Part shown: piece by piece, positions 48,884 to 58,159 of the stretch
Layout: every line of letters starts with the position of its first letter
How positions within the stretch are numbered: the first letter of the stretch is position 1
IMG/VR virus record: IMGVR_UViG_3300047388_000292
Coordinates: 34,428-98,427 of that record
Length of the DNA: 64,000 nucleotides
Reading direction: 5' to 3' (one strand)
DNA from: a virus
Program-made: the position numbers and the translations under genes
The notes under the pieces: generated by a model
What the model was told of the DNA's origin: nothing
What the model saw: the letters and a program-made list of their open reading frames with translations, nothing else
Database searches by the model: none

Positions 48884-49144
48884 TTACCCCATCGTCGGAT
48901 TGACGTACGCTCGATGTTCAGACTGCGACATGGCCCCTGGAGACGCCGAGACCGGAAGCCTGACCTTCCCAGCCGCCACATAACGCACGGCTGACGGAGC
49001 CACGAAGATCGTCCCGAAGTCTGCCTCGCACTCCACCAGCTTCCCACCCTCGATGTCAGCGACTACTTCATCCACCAGTCGCTCGACATACAAAGCATGG
49101 ATGGTGGAGTCATCGAGGTTTGCGGCGATCGTCGTAGTAGGCAT
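48884..49144 (-). CDS. Unknown small protein, 86 aa
   Basis: Start at the ATG at 49144, preceded by GGAG. Helical N-terminus (L-V-D-E-V-V-A-D-I-E-G-G) then a beta region I-F-V-A-P-S-A-V-R-Y. The function is unknown. GTCCTAC occurs in the gap upstream. Confidence 0.5.
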   Translation of the reverse strand: MPTTTIAANLDDSTIHALYVERLVDEVVADIEGGKLVECEADFGTIFVAPSAVRYVAAGKVRLPVSASPGAMSQSEHRAYVNPTMG

Positions 49145-49189
49145 GTTTGGCTCCTTGGCTGGGATGAAGACCAGTTTACGCCGCACGTC

Positions 49190-50848
49190 CTACGGCGTCC
49201 CGCGCTTCGCTGGATTCTCTTCGCCGTATCTCATCGAGAACTCTCGAGAGCACCGCTGACAGGTCAGATGAGCGTTGTCGCGGAGCACCTTGAGCTTGTT
49301 CACAACCTTGCGTACCTCATGTGCCTGCTGCTCGTACGCCTGCACTTGTGGATCCACGTCAATGAGAGCCTGCATCTGATCCTTCGTTGGTGCTTTGCCC
49401 TCACGAGGCAAATTACGCACCTCGGCTCCACGCACGTTCTTCAACCGCTCGAGATCATCGATCTCATCCTCGTGCTGAGAGATGACCCAATTGAGCCGAC
49501 TCTCGACAGCGTGGAATCGTCCGTGAACCGAGCGAAGCTCCTCGTCGGAGATCTTCGAGATGTCTCCCGGCAACTTTGGAGGATCATCGATGTCGGGCGG
49601 AATCGGAGCCTTCTCCCTCGCGATAACCGCCATCGCCCGCTCAGATCCGGATGCAACCTGCACGGACGGAGGAATGATCGGCACACCGGCAGCCGCCGCA
49701 CGCTCCTTCGTCTCGCCGGGGACAGCGAGACTGGGCGGTGAAAGAAGTGCGACGGCTTGGGGCAGTGCCGGCGGGGTAGGAGAAAATGCCGCAGATGGAT
49801 CCAAGAAGCTCTCGCCCTGCGGTCTGGTAGTTGGGCCGGCGGGGTAGGAGATCATCTCCCCGAGCTCGACGTCTGAGAGGTTGACGACATCGACGCGGCC
49901 ACGACGCCAAGCCTTGAGCATGGGCCCGGTAATCTGCTCCTCGAGCTTCGCGCGCTCAGCCGAAATACCAGCAGATACTGGCTGCTGAGCTACACCAGGC
50001 GCAGCAAGCATAAGCTCAATGTGCTCGGTGGGCATCTGCTCGAGATCTTGGAAAGTCTTGCCGTACGTCTCGAGCACACCCAGCGTGACATGACGCATCA
50101 ACGCAGCACGCCGCTCATCTTCCGTAAGCGCTTGAGCGGCAGGTCCCGGCCCTTGCTGACTCGGTTGAGGAGTTTCATGCCCTGGGTCAACGGGGGCATT
50201 GGCGAGGGGCCGAGGCTGTCCTGCAGCGTCAATGCCTCCCGTAGGTAGCTGCTGTCCTGCGACTTCTGGATCCGGTGAAGATGGAATAGTCGGTCCCGCC
50301 GATATCGCAGGCGGTTGGGGTGGCGCCGCTGCCGTCGGCGCTGGCGGTGGGACTTGGGCTTGCGGCTGCGTACCGATGCCACTCTGTCTCCTTATCTGCT
50401 CGGCTCGATGACGTTCGATCTCCACCTTGACCGCTGGGATGCCTTGGTTGGGCATCAGCGCTTCAAGGATCTGAGAAAGCTGTTCGTCCGTCAGCGCCGC
50501 GAGCTGGGGGTCTGACCCATTCGGTTGCGCCGGCGGCGCCATAGGCGCAGGAGCGAACGCTGCGGCCGGATCAACCGTAGGCTGCGCAGCAGGCGGATCC
50601 GGAACACTATCGGACTTCTGGTCTACATCAGCGAGAAGACAGATCTGACTGACTTCTTCCCGCGTATTTCCGTTGTCCCGCGCTCTGCGTGCCTGATACA
50701 CCATCGTCGCTGCATCAGTCCTTCTCATCTCAGGATCAGTCGGGACCGAACCGTCATACATTCCTGCCTTGATCAAGTAGTCGATGATCGCGTCTACCTG
50801 CTCATCGTTCAAAACTACCTGCTGAATCGGATCAGTCGTTGCTGACAC
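49190..50848 (-). CDS. Large Pro/Ala/Gln-rich protein with coiled coil and zinc-like end, 552 aa
   Basis: About half the protein (residues 80-260 and 345-420) is low-complexity Pro/Ala/Gln. Residues about 430-530 are helical and charged, a likely coiled coil (V-E-S-R-L-N-W-V-I-S-Q-H-E-D-E-I-D-D). The end has C-Q-R-C-S-R-E-F-S-M-R-Y. It overlaps the RecB-like nuclease by 17 bases, so a role with recombination or DNA is suggested by context. No family is recognised. Confidence 0.55.
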   Translation of the reverse strand: MSATTDPIQQVVLNDEQVDAIIDYLIKAGMYDGSVPTDPEMRRTDAATMVYQARRARDNGNTREEVSQICLLADVDQKSDSVPDPPAAQPTVDPAAAFAPAPMAPPAQPNGSDPQLAALTDEQLSQILEALMPNQGIPAVKVEIERHRAEQIRRQSGIGTQPQAQVPPPAPTAAAPPQPPAISAGPTIPSSPDPEVAGQQLPTGGIDAAGQPRPLANAPVDPGHETPQPSQQGPGPAAQALTEDERRAALMRHVTLGVLETYGKTFQDLEQMPTEHIELMLAAPGVAQQPVSAGISAERAKLEEQITGPMLKAWRRGRVDVVNLSDVELGEMISYPAGPTTRPQGESFLDPSAAFSPTPPALPQAVALLSPPSLAVPGETKERAAAAGVPIIPPSVQVASGSERAMAVIAREKAPIPPDIDDPPKLPGDISKISDEELRSVHGRFHAVESRLNWVISQHEDEIDDLERLKNVRGAEVRNLPREGKAPTKDQMQALIDVDPQVQAYEQQAHEVRKVVNKLKVLRDNAHLTCQRCSREFSMRYGEENPAKRGTP

Positions 50849-51926
50849 CAGCCATCTCCTCCTGTCGTCTACTTAGATCCTCGGCACCCCACCGGAACAG
50901 CACCGAAGAGCGCTTCTGTTCAAGATCGTAGTCCGGCCGAATCCCTCTTGCGAATCCTATCAGGTTGGAGTCCGAAAGTCTCATGGTCTTGTTCTGATAG
51001 TCCGTCTTACAAAATGCTCCCTTGAAATCACAGTTAGCACAGGCAGGAGCGGTCCACTTCTTAGCTCGGCCCTCGTACGGATGAGCAGGAATTTCCCCTC
51101 GAAGGAAGTAATCCCTCCACTCCGCGAGCCTCACGCGTCCTACAGCGAGGAACTCAGGGTCGTAGAACACCCGAAACGACGCGGTGGTCAGAGGATCCTC
51201 GCGTGAGCTGTAGATCAGCGTCCCATCATCTGGTGGCATCAGCGGGATCGACTCGAAAGCACAGCGCTGACCGTGGATCGGACAGATGTAGTCGTCTCGC
51301 GACGAGATGATTGCTCCAGACTCGTTGCAGATATGAACGGTCGGCGTGTAAGGCATCTCGTGCGCGAGACCGATATATGTTTTGAGCTGCCTCACATACT
51401 TCGGATGCTGTAGCGGGAACGTCGGCTTCTCCGCACGCATCGCGAGCACTTTCTCATGACTCGTAGTCTTTATCTCGACCAAGTGAGGCTTCATCCATCC
51501 ACGCGGTAGAACGATCGCATCGCAAGATCCTGTGAGCCAATGCTCCTCATCCTCGAACCCGGTCTGGAAGTCATCCTCAGCAGTCACATCAGCGGAAAGA
51601 AGCACCCCGTAATTCCGCAGCCGTCTAATCCAGTTGTGCTCCAATGCATTGCCAATATCAAACCACGCCTGCAGAAACGGTTTCCTCGGCGCCGGCGCTG
51701 GAGGATCAAGCAATCCATAGACCAACTTTCGCCCACAGGCATCAGGATCATCACCAGGGAAAGAACTCGCGTGGAACGAAGAAAACCAAGGTTGACCATG
51801 AGGAGAACGATCTTCACTGCGCCACTCTTGTTCAAGTTCCTGCTCGTACGCAGCCATGATCAACGGAGAAACAACTGGGGCATGCTCCTCAACCATTGCC
51901 CACAATTGAGTGCGCGAAAGTCCCAT
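50832..51926 (-). CDS. RecB/Cas4-like PD-(D/E)XK exonuclease, 364 aa
   Basis: TAATG overlap sets the start at 51926. The nuclease core is G-S-C-D-A-I-V-L (Asp136) and L-V-E-I-K-T-T (Glu151, Lys153) with a following Q-L-K-T-Y. Cys64 and the C-terminal trio Cys296, Cys299, Cys306 are placed like the four Cys that hold an iron-sulphur cluster in Cas4/AddB-type nucleases. It is likely the phage's recombination exonuclease, working with the RecA-like protein two genes upstream. Confidence 0.75.
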   Translation of the reverse strand: MGLSRTQLWAMVEEHAPVVSPLIMAAYEQELEQEWRSEDRSPHGQPWFSSFHASSFPGDDPDACGRKLVYGLLDPPAPAPRKPFLQAWFDIGNALEHNWIRRLRNYGVLLSADVTAEDDFQTGFEDEEHWLTGSCDAIVLPRGWMKPHLVEIKTTSHEKVLAMRAEKPTFPLQHPKYVRQLKTYIGLAHEMPYTPTVHICNESGAIISSRDDYICPIHGQRCAFESIPLMPPDDGTLIYSSREDPLTTASFRVFYDPEFLAVGRVRLAEWRDYFLRGEIPAHPYEGRAKKWTAPACANCDFKGAFCKTDYQNKTMRLSDSNLIGFARGIRPDYDLEQKRSSVLFRWGAEDLSRRQEEMAGVSND

Positions 51927-52408
51927 TATGCCCCCGCCAACATCGCTCGCTTGATTCTGCAAATCGTCGCCTGCCCCACTCCATATTCTTTAGCGATTTC
52001 CCGCTGGGTACGAAGATCCTTAGATATCGCCTCTACCTGTTGTACATTCAACTTCGACCTTCCATCAAATATCGCATGACATCGGTCACATAGCTCAAAC
52101 CAATCCGCAAAGTTCAACGTATACCTATGACCAATACACGCATACTCGGTTTTAGCATCCACGCGACCGCAATATTCACATCGACCGCTGTATGGATATA
52201 TTTCCCGCATCAATTGATGAATACGAAAATACGGGCTCGCAAAATGTCCGCCCCCTAACTCAACAACATGGCTAAACCAAGATCTCTCACGATTATATTT
52301 GGAGAAAGATGGGTCTCCATATCTGAGCCACCGCTTGTAATGCTTGGCGCATAACCCACGCGCCCTGACTACTCGGTTACAGTCAAGAACTGAACAGATC
52401 TCGATCAT
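51926..52408 (-). CDS. HNH-type endonuclease with C-terminal HTH, 160 aa
   Basis: N-terminal finger C-S-V-L-D-C-N-R-V-V-R-A-R-G-L-C-A-K-H-Y-K-R-W, middle C-E-Y-C-G and C-D-R-C-H-A-I-F-D (an HNH variant), and an end Q-R-E-I-A-K-E-Y-G-V-G-Q-A-T-I-C-R that is a helix-turn-helix. It is wedged between recA and the nuclease with ATGA and TAATG overlaps, so it probably entered without disturbing either. Confidence 0.7.
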   Translation of the reverse strand: MIEICSVLDCNRVVRARGLCAKHYKRWLRYGDPSFSKYNRERSWFSHVVELGGGHFASPYFRIHQLMREIYPYSGRCEYCGRVDAKTEYACIGHRYTLNFADWFELCDRCHAIFDGRSKLNVQQVEAISKDLRTQREIAKEYGVGQATICRIKRAMLAGA

Positions 52409-53541
52409 CCCCCCGACATCATTGCCCTACGAATTCTTTGCTGGAGCATCGGATCGCCTGAGATGAGATAGCAAAGAGCGTCCATCCCGTGCGCCGACTT
52501 CTCATATCCATCGGGCCGATAAAACGATCCACTCTGAATCACCATCGGAGAACGTCCCGACCGATGCGCTAGCTCTCCCTGCTCGTCGTAGGCGAGCGAT
52601 GCCTCAGCCAACTCCCAATCCTGATCGAAGCGCATCGTGTTCAGATCGAGCCGCATCGTGGCATCTCGGAGAGGGCGACACACTCTGCTCTTATTCACGC
52701 GTACCTTCACCTCAGTACCATCAGCCTGCTTCGTACCCCGCGGGTCATCCTTGAATGTCTCCTTGACCTTGTCGTAGACATCGAGACGCCCATTTTTGTT
52801 GTAGTAAAGATGCGCGCCCTTCTTGAGGTGAATCGAGAGGTCAGATCGAAACGCCATTCGCTTGCCAGACAAGGCATACTCAACCTTGTTCATATCCTGA
52901 GAAGCATGATCGATGATTACGATCGCGTTCTCATCCTTGTCCATGCGATGATGAATTCGATTGATCGCAAACTTCCAAGCTCGAGCGTGGAGCCCTTGCT
53001 GTGAGTAGACGTCGTACTCCGGACGCTTTGATCCCTTCGGACCAGCGATCTCGCCCATCGGTGTAGCGAACGAAGCAGAGTCAAGAACATGTAAGTGGAT
53101 AGATCCGAGGGCCAGTTCCATCGCTCCGGCTATGTCCTCGATCAGCGTGTATCCCTCAAACAGTTCCAGCTTCTCCAGGTCAATCCCGAACGTCGCCGCG
53201 TGAACAGAATCGAACTGCCCCTCGATATTCCAATACGCAGTCGTGATCCCATCCGGGAATCGCTCTGATCGATACTGCTGAGCCGCAGCGATGATGTAGT
53301 AGGTGATCATCGTCTTCCCTGTCGAAGTGTCTCCCCACAACCTCGTAATGCGACCCATAGGTATGCCAGCAATCACACGCCCCTCATCATCGTGCGTCGA
53401 AATGATCCGCATAATCTCCGGCAGAGGAAGAGGGATCCGCTCAACAGGAATCTGATCAGAAGCACGATGAAGAGACTCGTTCCCGTAACGCTGACGCAAA
53501 AGCTTTGAATCACGATCGAATAACGACACATCCACGGTCAT
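52405..53541 (-). CDS. recA: RecA-like recombinase, 378 aa
   Basis: Walker A G-D-T-S-T-G-K-T (70-77); the Walker B strand is I-H-L-H-V-L-D-S-A; then A-I-V-I-I-D-H-A-S-Q-D-M-N as the third ATPase motif. The C-terminal part is reduced compared with bacterial RecA, as in phage UvsX-type proteins. It should pair DNA in recombination and replication restart, alongside the nuclease and the ssDNA-binding-like protein. Confidence 0.75.
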   Translation of the reverse strand: MTVDVSLFDRDSKLLRQRYGNESLHRASDQIPVERIPLPLPEIMRIISTHDDEGRVIAGIPMGRITRLWGDTSTGKTMITYYIIAAAQQYRSERFPDGITTAYWNIEGQFDSVHAATFGIDLEKLELFEGYTLIEDIAGAMELALGSIHLHVLDSASFATPMGEIAGPKGSKRPEYDVYSQQGLHARAWKFAINRIHHRMDKDENAIVIIDHASQDMNKVEYALSGKRMAFRSDLSIHLKKGAHLYYNKNGRLDVYDKVKETFKDDPRGTKQADGTEVKVRVNKSRVCRPLRDATMRLDLNTMRFDQDWELAEASLAYDEQGELAHRSGRSPMVIQSGSFYRPDGYEKSAHGMDALCYLISGDPMLQQRIRRAMMSGG

Positions 53542-53780
53542 GTCGCAACCTTTGTCTTCACTTTAGGTTTCGCAGGTGGATCGACCTGATACAGCATGGT
53601 CACGATCCCGCCCTGAGGAGCACTACAGACCAGAACCGGCATGTCATGACTAACGGCATACTCAAGAGCCTCTTTATAAGCGGCATCAACACCCCACACC
53701 CAGAACGATCTCGACCGTCCTTGAGTCGGGATCAACCGATGTCGAGACTCAACCTGGAATGGATCAGCAACTAATCCCAC
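53538..53780 (-). CDS. Unknown small protein, 80 aa
   Basis: GTG start overlapping the dnaE stop (TAGTG). Alpha/beta-like (F-W-V-W-G-V-D-A-A-Y-K-E-A-L-E-Y-A and V-L-V-C-S-A-P) with a Lys/Pro tail. Sits between dnaE and recA. Confidence 0.5.
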   Translation of the reverse strand: MGLVADPFQVESRHRLIPTQGRSRSFWVWGVDAAYKEALEYAVSHDMPVLVCSAPQGGIVTMLYQVDPPAKPKVKTKVAT

Positions 53781-56700
53781 TATGCCGCTACCTTTGCCTT
53801 CTGATCCTCAATCCACTCTTGCACGCTCATCGACGCCTTGACAACGACCTTGTCCGAAGAATCTTTCGAGCCCTCGACGATGATCCCATTCCCGACTGTG
53901 AGCAACCCATTCGCCGCCGCCCACGGAGCCGGAAAGAATGTGCAGTTCCACTCATCAAGACCGAACTTCATCCGAACATGACCCATCGCCTGACCTGGAT
54001 TCCGTCCCTTCTTCGTCACAGTCGGACGCACGTCTGAGATCACACCGGCGATCACGATGCGGTCACCCGGATCCATTTCATCGAACTCATCCTGAGAGAA
54101 GACATTGCGTAGCACAAGTTCTTCATCATCTCCAAACGTTGCCCCCGGCCTGAGCGCCATCCCAAGCCTGCGCAGCTCGGTCGCCGCCTTCTGAGAGTCG
54201 GTCCAATCGGTGCGGGCCCCGAGAGAATCAAGCGCGCCAGCCTCGAGTAGCGCCTGCCTATGCCCCTTGTTCACTTTCGAATACTTGAAGCTGTGCGACA
54301 GCTCGAAGTGCTCGACCGAGTCATATGGAGCTCGTTCAACAACTTGATCAGCAGCGATCTTCCCCACCCCATCCACTCCGATCAACCCGTAGCGGATCGC
54401 GCCGGCGTCATAGTCCACCGTGAACCCGATACCACCTCGATTGATATCCGGCGCCTCGATCGAGACACCAAAGTGCCTGGACTCCCGAATCGCCCTCGGA
54501 GTCTTCTCATCCTCGAGCGTCAAAAGCACAGCGTAGAACTCGAAAGGATAGTGGACCTTCAACCAATCGTCTTGATATGCCTGCACGCTGTACCCGCTCG
54601 CATGAGGGCGATTGAATGAATACCCAGTGTAAGGAAGAATCTCCTGCCATAGCTCCTCAGCCGGATCAACACCGATATGCTCAGACGCCTTCGCAATGAA
54701 CTCTTCCTTGCGCGCGGCCAACCGAATCCTTCCCTGATCACTCTTCCCTCGGTTGAGCTTGTCAATCTCCTTACGCACATCATCAGCTTGCGCCGCCGTA
54801 TACCCAACGAGAACCTGGAAGATCTCCATAATCTGCTCCTGGAAGCAGAGACTTCCGTACGTGTCAGCAAGCACAGGCTCAAGAACTGACGGGATCTCTA
54901 CATCCTCAGCACCATTCTTGCGCTTGACGTAACGATTGTGTCCACCTGACCCCATCGGACCCGGTCGATAGATGGCATTGACCGCAGAGAGATCGACTAC
55001 ATTCATCGGCCGCGCTTGTTTCAAGTATGACGTGATCCCTGAACCCTCAAACTGCCAGATGCCGAGAGTGAATCCATGATGGAACACCTCCATCACCTCT
55101 GGCTCAACGTCGTACGGATCGAAACAGACTGGCAATGAGTCAAGGTCGATCTGTTGGCCAGTACGTTCAGCGATCAGCGTCACTATCTGATTCTGCTGAG
55201 TCATGCCGCGGATGCTGAGGAAGTCCCACTTGCAGAATCCAAAATCATCAACAATCGAAAGACGCGGAGTTTCCGACCAAGCAGTGCGTGATGTCGGATC
55301 TTCCTCACTAGCCCTGATCGTCGGCATGTAGTCATTGATTGGACCTGGAGTGATGATCACACCAGCAGCATGCTTACTGAGCCGACGATTGAATGGATCA
55401 CCGTGATTCTCCAAACGCACAGACGAACGCCATGCATCCGGATATTTGTTGGCCCACGCATCAAGACCAAAAACATAAGACCGCATCTCTTCAAGATCTT
55501 CATCGTGGATCGGATCAATGTTGTCTGTGACCACACGTGTTTCCATGTAGTCAATACCCATAATGCGCGCCACATCAAGGATCGCCGCCCGTGGAGTAAA
55601 CCTCTGCATCGCCACGATGTCCGCGACTCGATCACGTCCGTGCTTACGAGCCACATACTCTTTGATCAGATCGCGCTTGTCATCCGGAAAGTCGATGTCA
55701 ATATCCGGAAGCCCCTTACGCCCTGGATTGAGAAATCGCTCGAACTTGAGCTTGTGCCTGATTGGATTGATACCCGTAATACGGGCCGTGTAACAAACCA
55801 ACGAAGCTCCCGCTGATCCTCTAGACGACCCTACTCTGATCGGTCGCTTCGGCTGGGGATTTGGATCTTCAGGTGTTGACGGCAACGGATCAGTGGAACG
55901 AGCCCACCGTACGACATCACCAGTCAGATACAAATACTGCCAGTGGCCCTTCATATCGATGATCGAGAACTCGTAGTCAAGCTGTTGCTCGTACTGCTGA
56001 TCGCCAACAACGCCAAGCCGATCCATTCCCTCCCTACACCACTGACGCACAATACGTTCAGCGTCAGCCATCGTCGGGGCACCGCGGGGCATCTTCAGCG
56101 ATCGATCAACAAGGAATGGGATGATCGACTGAGCAATGCGCTCGTTATTCGACACAGCCTCGTGTACGACTGACTGCGGTATTCCTGGGTGATTGACCGC
56201 GAACTTCGAGAGAACCTCCTCGGTACTCATCAAATGCATCCCATCGTGCCATAGATCGTATGGCTCAAGACCCTCCGCGCGCTTGGCCTCCTGCTTCTCC
56301 TCCCAAGCCTCGACGGTCTTGTTCATGCCGATAAGAATCGCGATCTTCTGCGTATCGACCCAGCCCTCGTGAACGTAGTGTGCGTCTCCTCCGACCGAAA
56401 GCGGTATCCCCCACTTGTTAGCGCGGTAAACAATCTCCGGGTTGACAGCTCGCTGAATCTCGAAGTCGTGTGGCTGGATCTCGAAGTAGAGCCTGTCCTT
56501 GAATCGATCAACCATGCGCTGAATCCACCCGTCGATCGCAGCGTCAGTGGCTGACTGGATCAGATAGGAGAGAGGACCGAGCACGCACGCAGTGGTACAG
56601 ATCAGTCCCTCGTGGTACTGGTCAAGCAACTCATCCGTCACCGAGGGATACTGATAAAAATTCTCCGGTCGGTACGCCGCCGAGGAGATCTTCAACAGGT

Positions 56701-56993
56701 TATGCCAGCCCGTGAGATTCTGCGCGAGAAGAATCATGTGCCAACGTCGATGCTGCCACTCCTTCTCGCGAATCACCGTCGGTCTGTAGTACGCCTCAAT
56801 ACCCATGATCGGTTGAATCCCGGACTTCTCACACGCCTTCATATGCTTCAGAGCACCGTTGACGTTGCCATGATCAGTCTGCGCAAGCGCCCACATCCCG
56901 AGCTCGGCTGCACGCTCGGCGAACATGGATGCAGTCCCACACCCATCAGAGATAGCTGTCGTCAGAGTGACGATGAAGCTCTATATATTGCAC
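53780..56993 (-). CDS. dnaE: DNA polymerase III alpha subunit (DnaE-type), with an in-frame break after codon 15
   Basis: From 56926 the frame encodes 1048 residues: rest of the PHP domain (A-Q-T-D-H-G-N), catalytic L-P-D-I-D-I-D-F-P-D-D, a second active-site region W-D-F-L-S-I-R, and an OB fold near the C-terminus. The missing start is present upstream: GTG at 56993 begins V-Q-Y-I-E-L-H-R-H-S-D-D-S-Y-L and meets TGA at 56948; skipping one base gives D-G-C-G-T-A-S and joins the polymerase frame. So the metal-binding H-x-H is encoded but needs a +1 shift. Otherwise translation starts at 56926 without it. It is the replicative polymerase of the phage. Confidence 0.8.
56946..56954 (-). other. 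dnaE: Candidate +1 frameshift site TAT CTC TGA in dnaE
   Basis: The junction TAT-CTC-TGA-T reads Y-L-stop in the first frame and Y-L-D-G-C-G after a +1 shift. It is two bases from the RF2 (prfB) site TAT-CTT-TGA-C. No upstream Shine-Dalgarno stimulator like that of prfB is visible, and CTC is a poorer slip codon than CTT, so a sequencing error or true mutation remains possible. Confidence 0.4.
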
Positions 56994-57000
56994 AGCCAGA

Positions 57001-57630
57001 TCACCCCCTCTCAACCAACTCCGAGAGATGCTTCCAACTACGACGTTCTACTATCGCCTGAATGGTCGTTCTCGCAACACCATACTTCTCGGCAAGAAAA
57101 GTTTGCCTTGATCCGGTTGCATACTCTTGCAGAATCTCTAGAACCTGTTCCTCATGCAAGATCGCTTGTCCGTGCTTCTCTCCGGTCGTCGGATTGTGAC
57201 GACCGCGCCGCATCTTGTCAGCCATGTTGTCAGCTTGCGTTCCTGCGTATAAATGATCTGGGCGAACGCAATTCGGAACATCACATGTATGCAAGACCTG
57301 AAGACCATCTTGAACACATCCAACCAACAGCCTGTAAGCAAATACGTGAGCGCCAATAAATTTCCCGTCAACCCAAAGCTTCCCATGCCCAAAATCATTC
57401 GCTGGAGTACCAGTCCAAAGCCAACATGTATCAGTCTTCTCGACATGCAACCAAAAACGCGTTACAGGATCTCCGTATCCAACACGATTTGAAATAAGCG
57501 GATTGCCATGCTTTGCCCATCGCTTGTAGTGCATTGAACACCACCCGCGCGCACGCACCTTACGAAAACACCCGTCTACAGAACAGGAGTCGTCGCTATG
57601 TCTGTGAAGCTCGATGTACTGCATGCCCAT
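57001..57630 (-). CDS. HNH endonuclease fused to a copy of the DnaE N-terminus, 209 aa
   Basis: The first 15 residues (M-G-M-Q-Y-I-E-L-H-R-H-S-D-D-S) are those of DnaE; the typical HNH-family start C-S-V-D-G-C-F-R-K-V-R-A-R-G-W-C follows at once. HNH core: C-W-L-W-T-G, L-H-T-C-D-V-P-N-C-V-R-P-D-H-L. A helix-turn-helix (F-L-A-E-K-Y-G-V-A-R-T-T-I-Q) ends it. Its start overlaps the dcd 3' end by 35 bases, where dnaE itself would be expected to begin, so it has taken over the dnaE start. Confidence 0.8.
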   Translation of the reverse strand: MGMQYIELHRHSDDSCSVDGCFRKVRARGWCSMHYKRWAKHGNPLISNRVGYGDPVTRFWLHVEKTDTCWLWTGTPANDFGHGKLWVDGKFIGAHVFAYRLLVGCVQDGLQVLHTCDVPNCVRPDHLYAGTQADNMADKMRRGRHNPTTGEKHGQAILHEEQVLEILQEYATGSRQTFLAEKYGVARTTIQAIVERRSWKHLSELVERG

Positions 57631-58159
57631 ATCGACTTGCGACCACGCCTACAGAGTCCTGGTAATGGTTGCGCTCATTCGAGTAGAGACGTTCGCATCT
57701 AGCCGAGAGCTCCTCGAAGCGCAACTGAGCAATCAACAATTCTGACCAAATCCGCATCGGCCGTGGCCAGAAGTTGACGATCTCAAGAGTCACGTTGCCA
57801 TGAAATCCGGGATCTAGATAGCCAGCACTTTCAATCTGCATACCCTGCCTTGCCCGACTCGACTTGCCAACAACAATGCCAACCAGCACGCTCGGAATGT
57901 GAACTGATTCGACTGTTGATCCAAGCACAAACTCACCGCTGGCTATCAAGAACCCGTCACTGATGTCAACTTCTTCCATCATGTCATCAGTCATTGGCTC
58001 TCGTATGTCGAGCACGCCATGATTGCGACTCGGCACAAGGATCTTCGATGACAGCCGGCAGTCATAGGAAGAAGGTTGAAGCTGCTTCTCATCATATGGA
58101 TCAATCAATTCATCGCTAAGCACGTAGCGACGAATATGATGATCAGGAAGAACGGTCAT
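57596..58159 (-). CDS. dcd: dCTP deaminase-like protein, 187 aa
   Basis: Start at the ATG at 58159. Family motifs are L-Q-P-S-S-Y-D-C-R-L-S near the N-terminus, G-K-S-S-R-A-R-Q-G-M-Q-I-E-S-A-G-Y-L-D-P-G-F-H-G-N-V-T-L-E-I with the catalytic Glu in the I-E-S-A-G-Y stretch and trimer-forming strands. It makes dUTP from dCTP (some members go on to dUMP), feeding ThyX encoded just upstream. The family also includes dUTPases, so activity should be tested. Confidence 0.8.
   Translation of the reverse strand: MTVLPDHHIRRYVLSDELIDPYDEKQLQPSSYDCRLSSKILVPSRNHGVLDIREPMTDDMMEEVDISDGFLIASGEFVLGSTVESVHIPSVLVGIVVGKSSRARQGMQIESAGYLDPGFHGNVTLEIVNFWPRPMRIWSELLIAQLRFEELSARCERLYSNERNHYQDSVGVVASRYGHAVHRASQT

Noticed and set aside
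56950-57585. A group I intron carrying the HNH gene inside dnaE
   Set aside because: The HNH frame leaves only about 50 bases outside it, too few for an intron core, and a second recoded copy of the 5' exon would not be expected.
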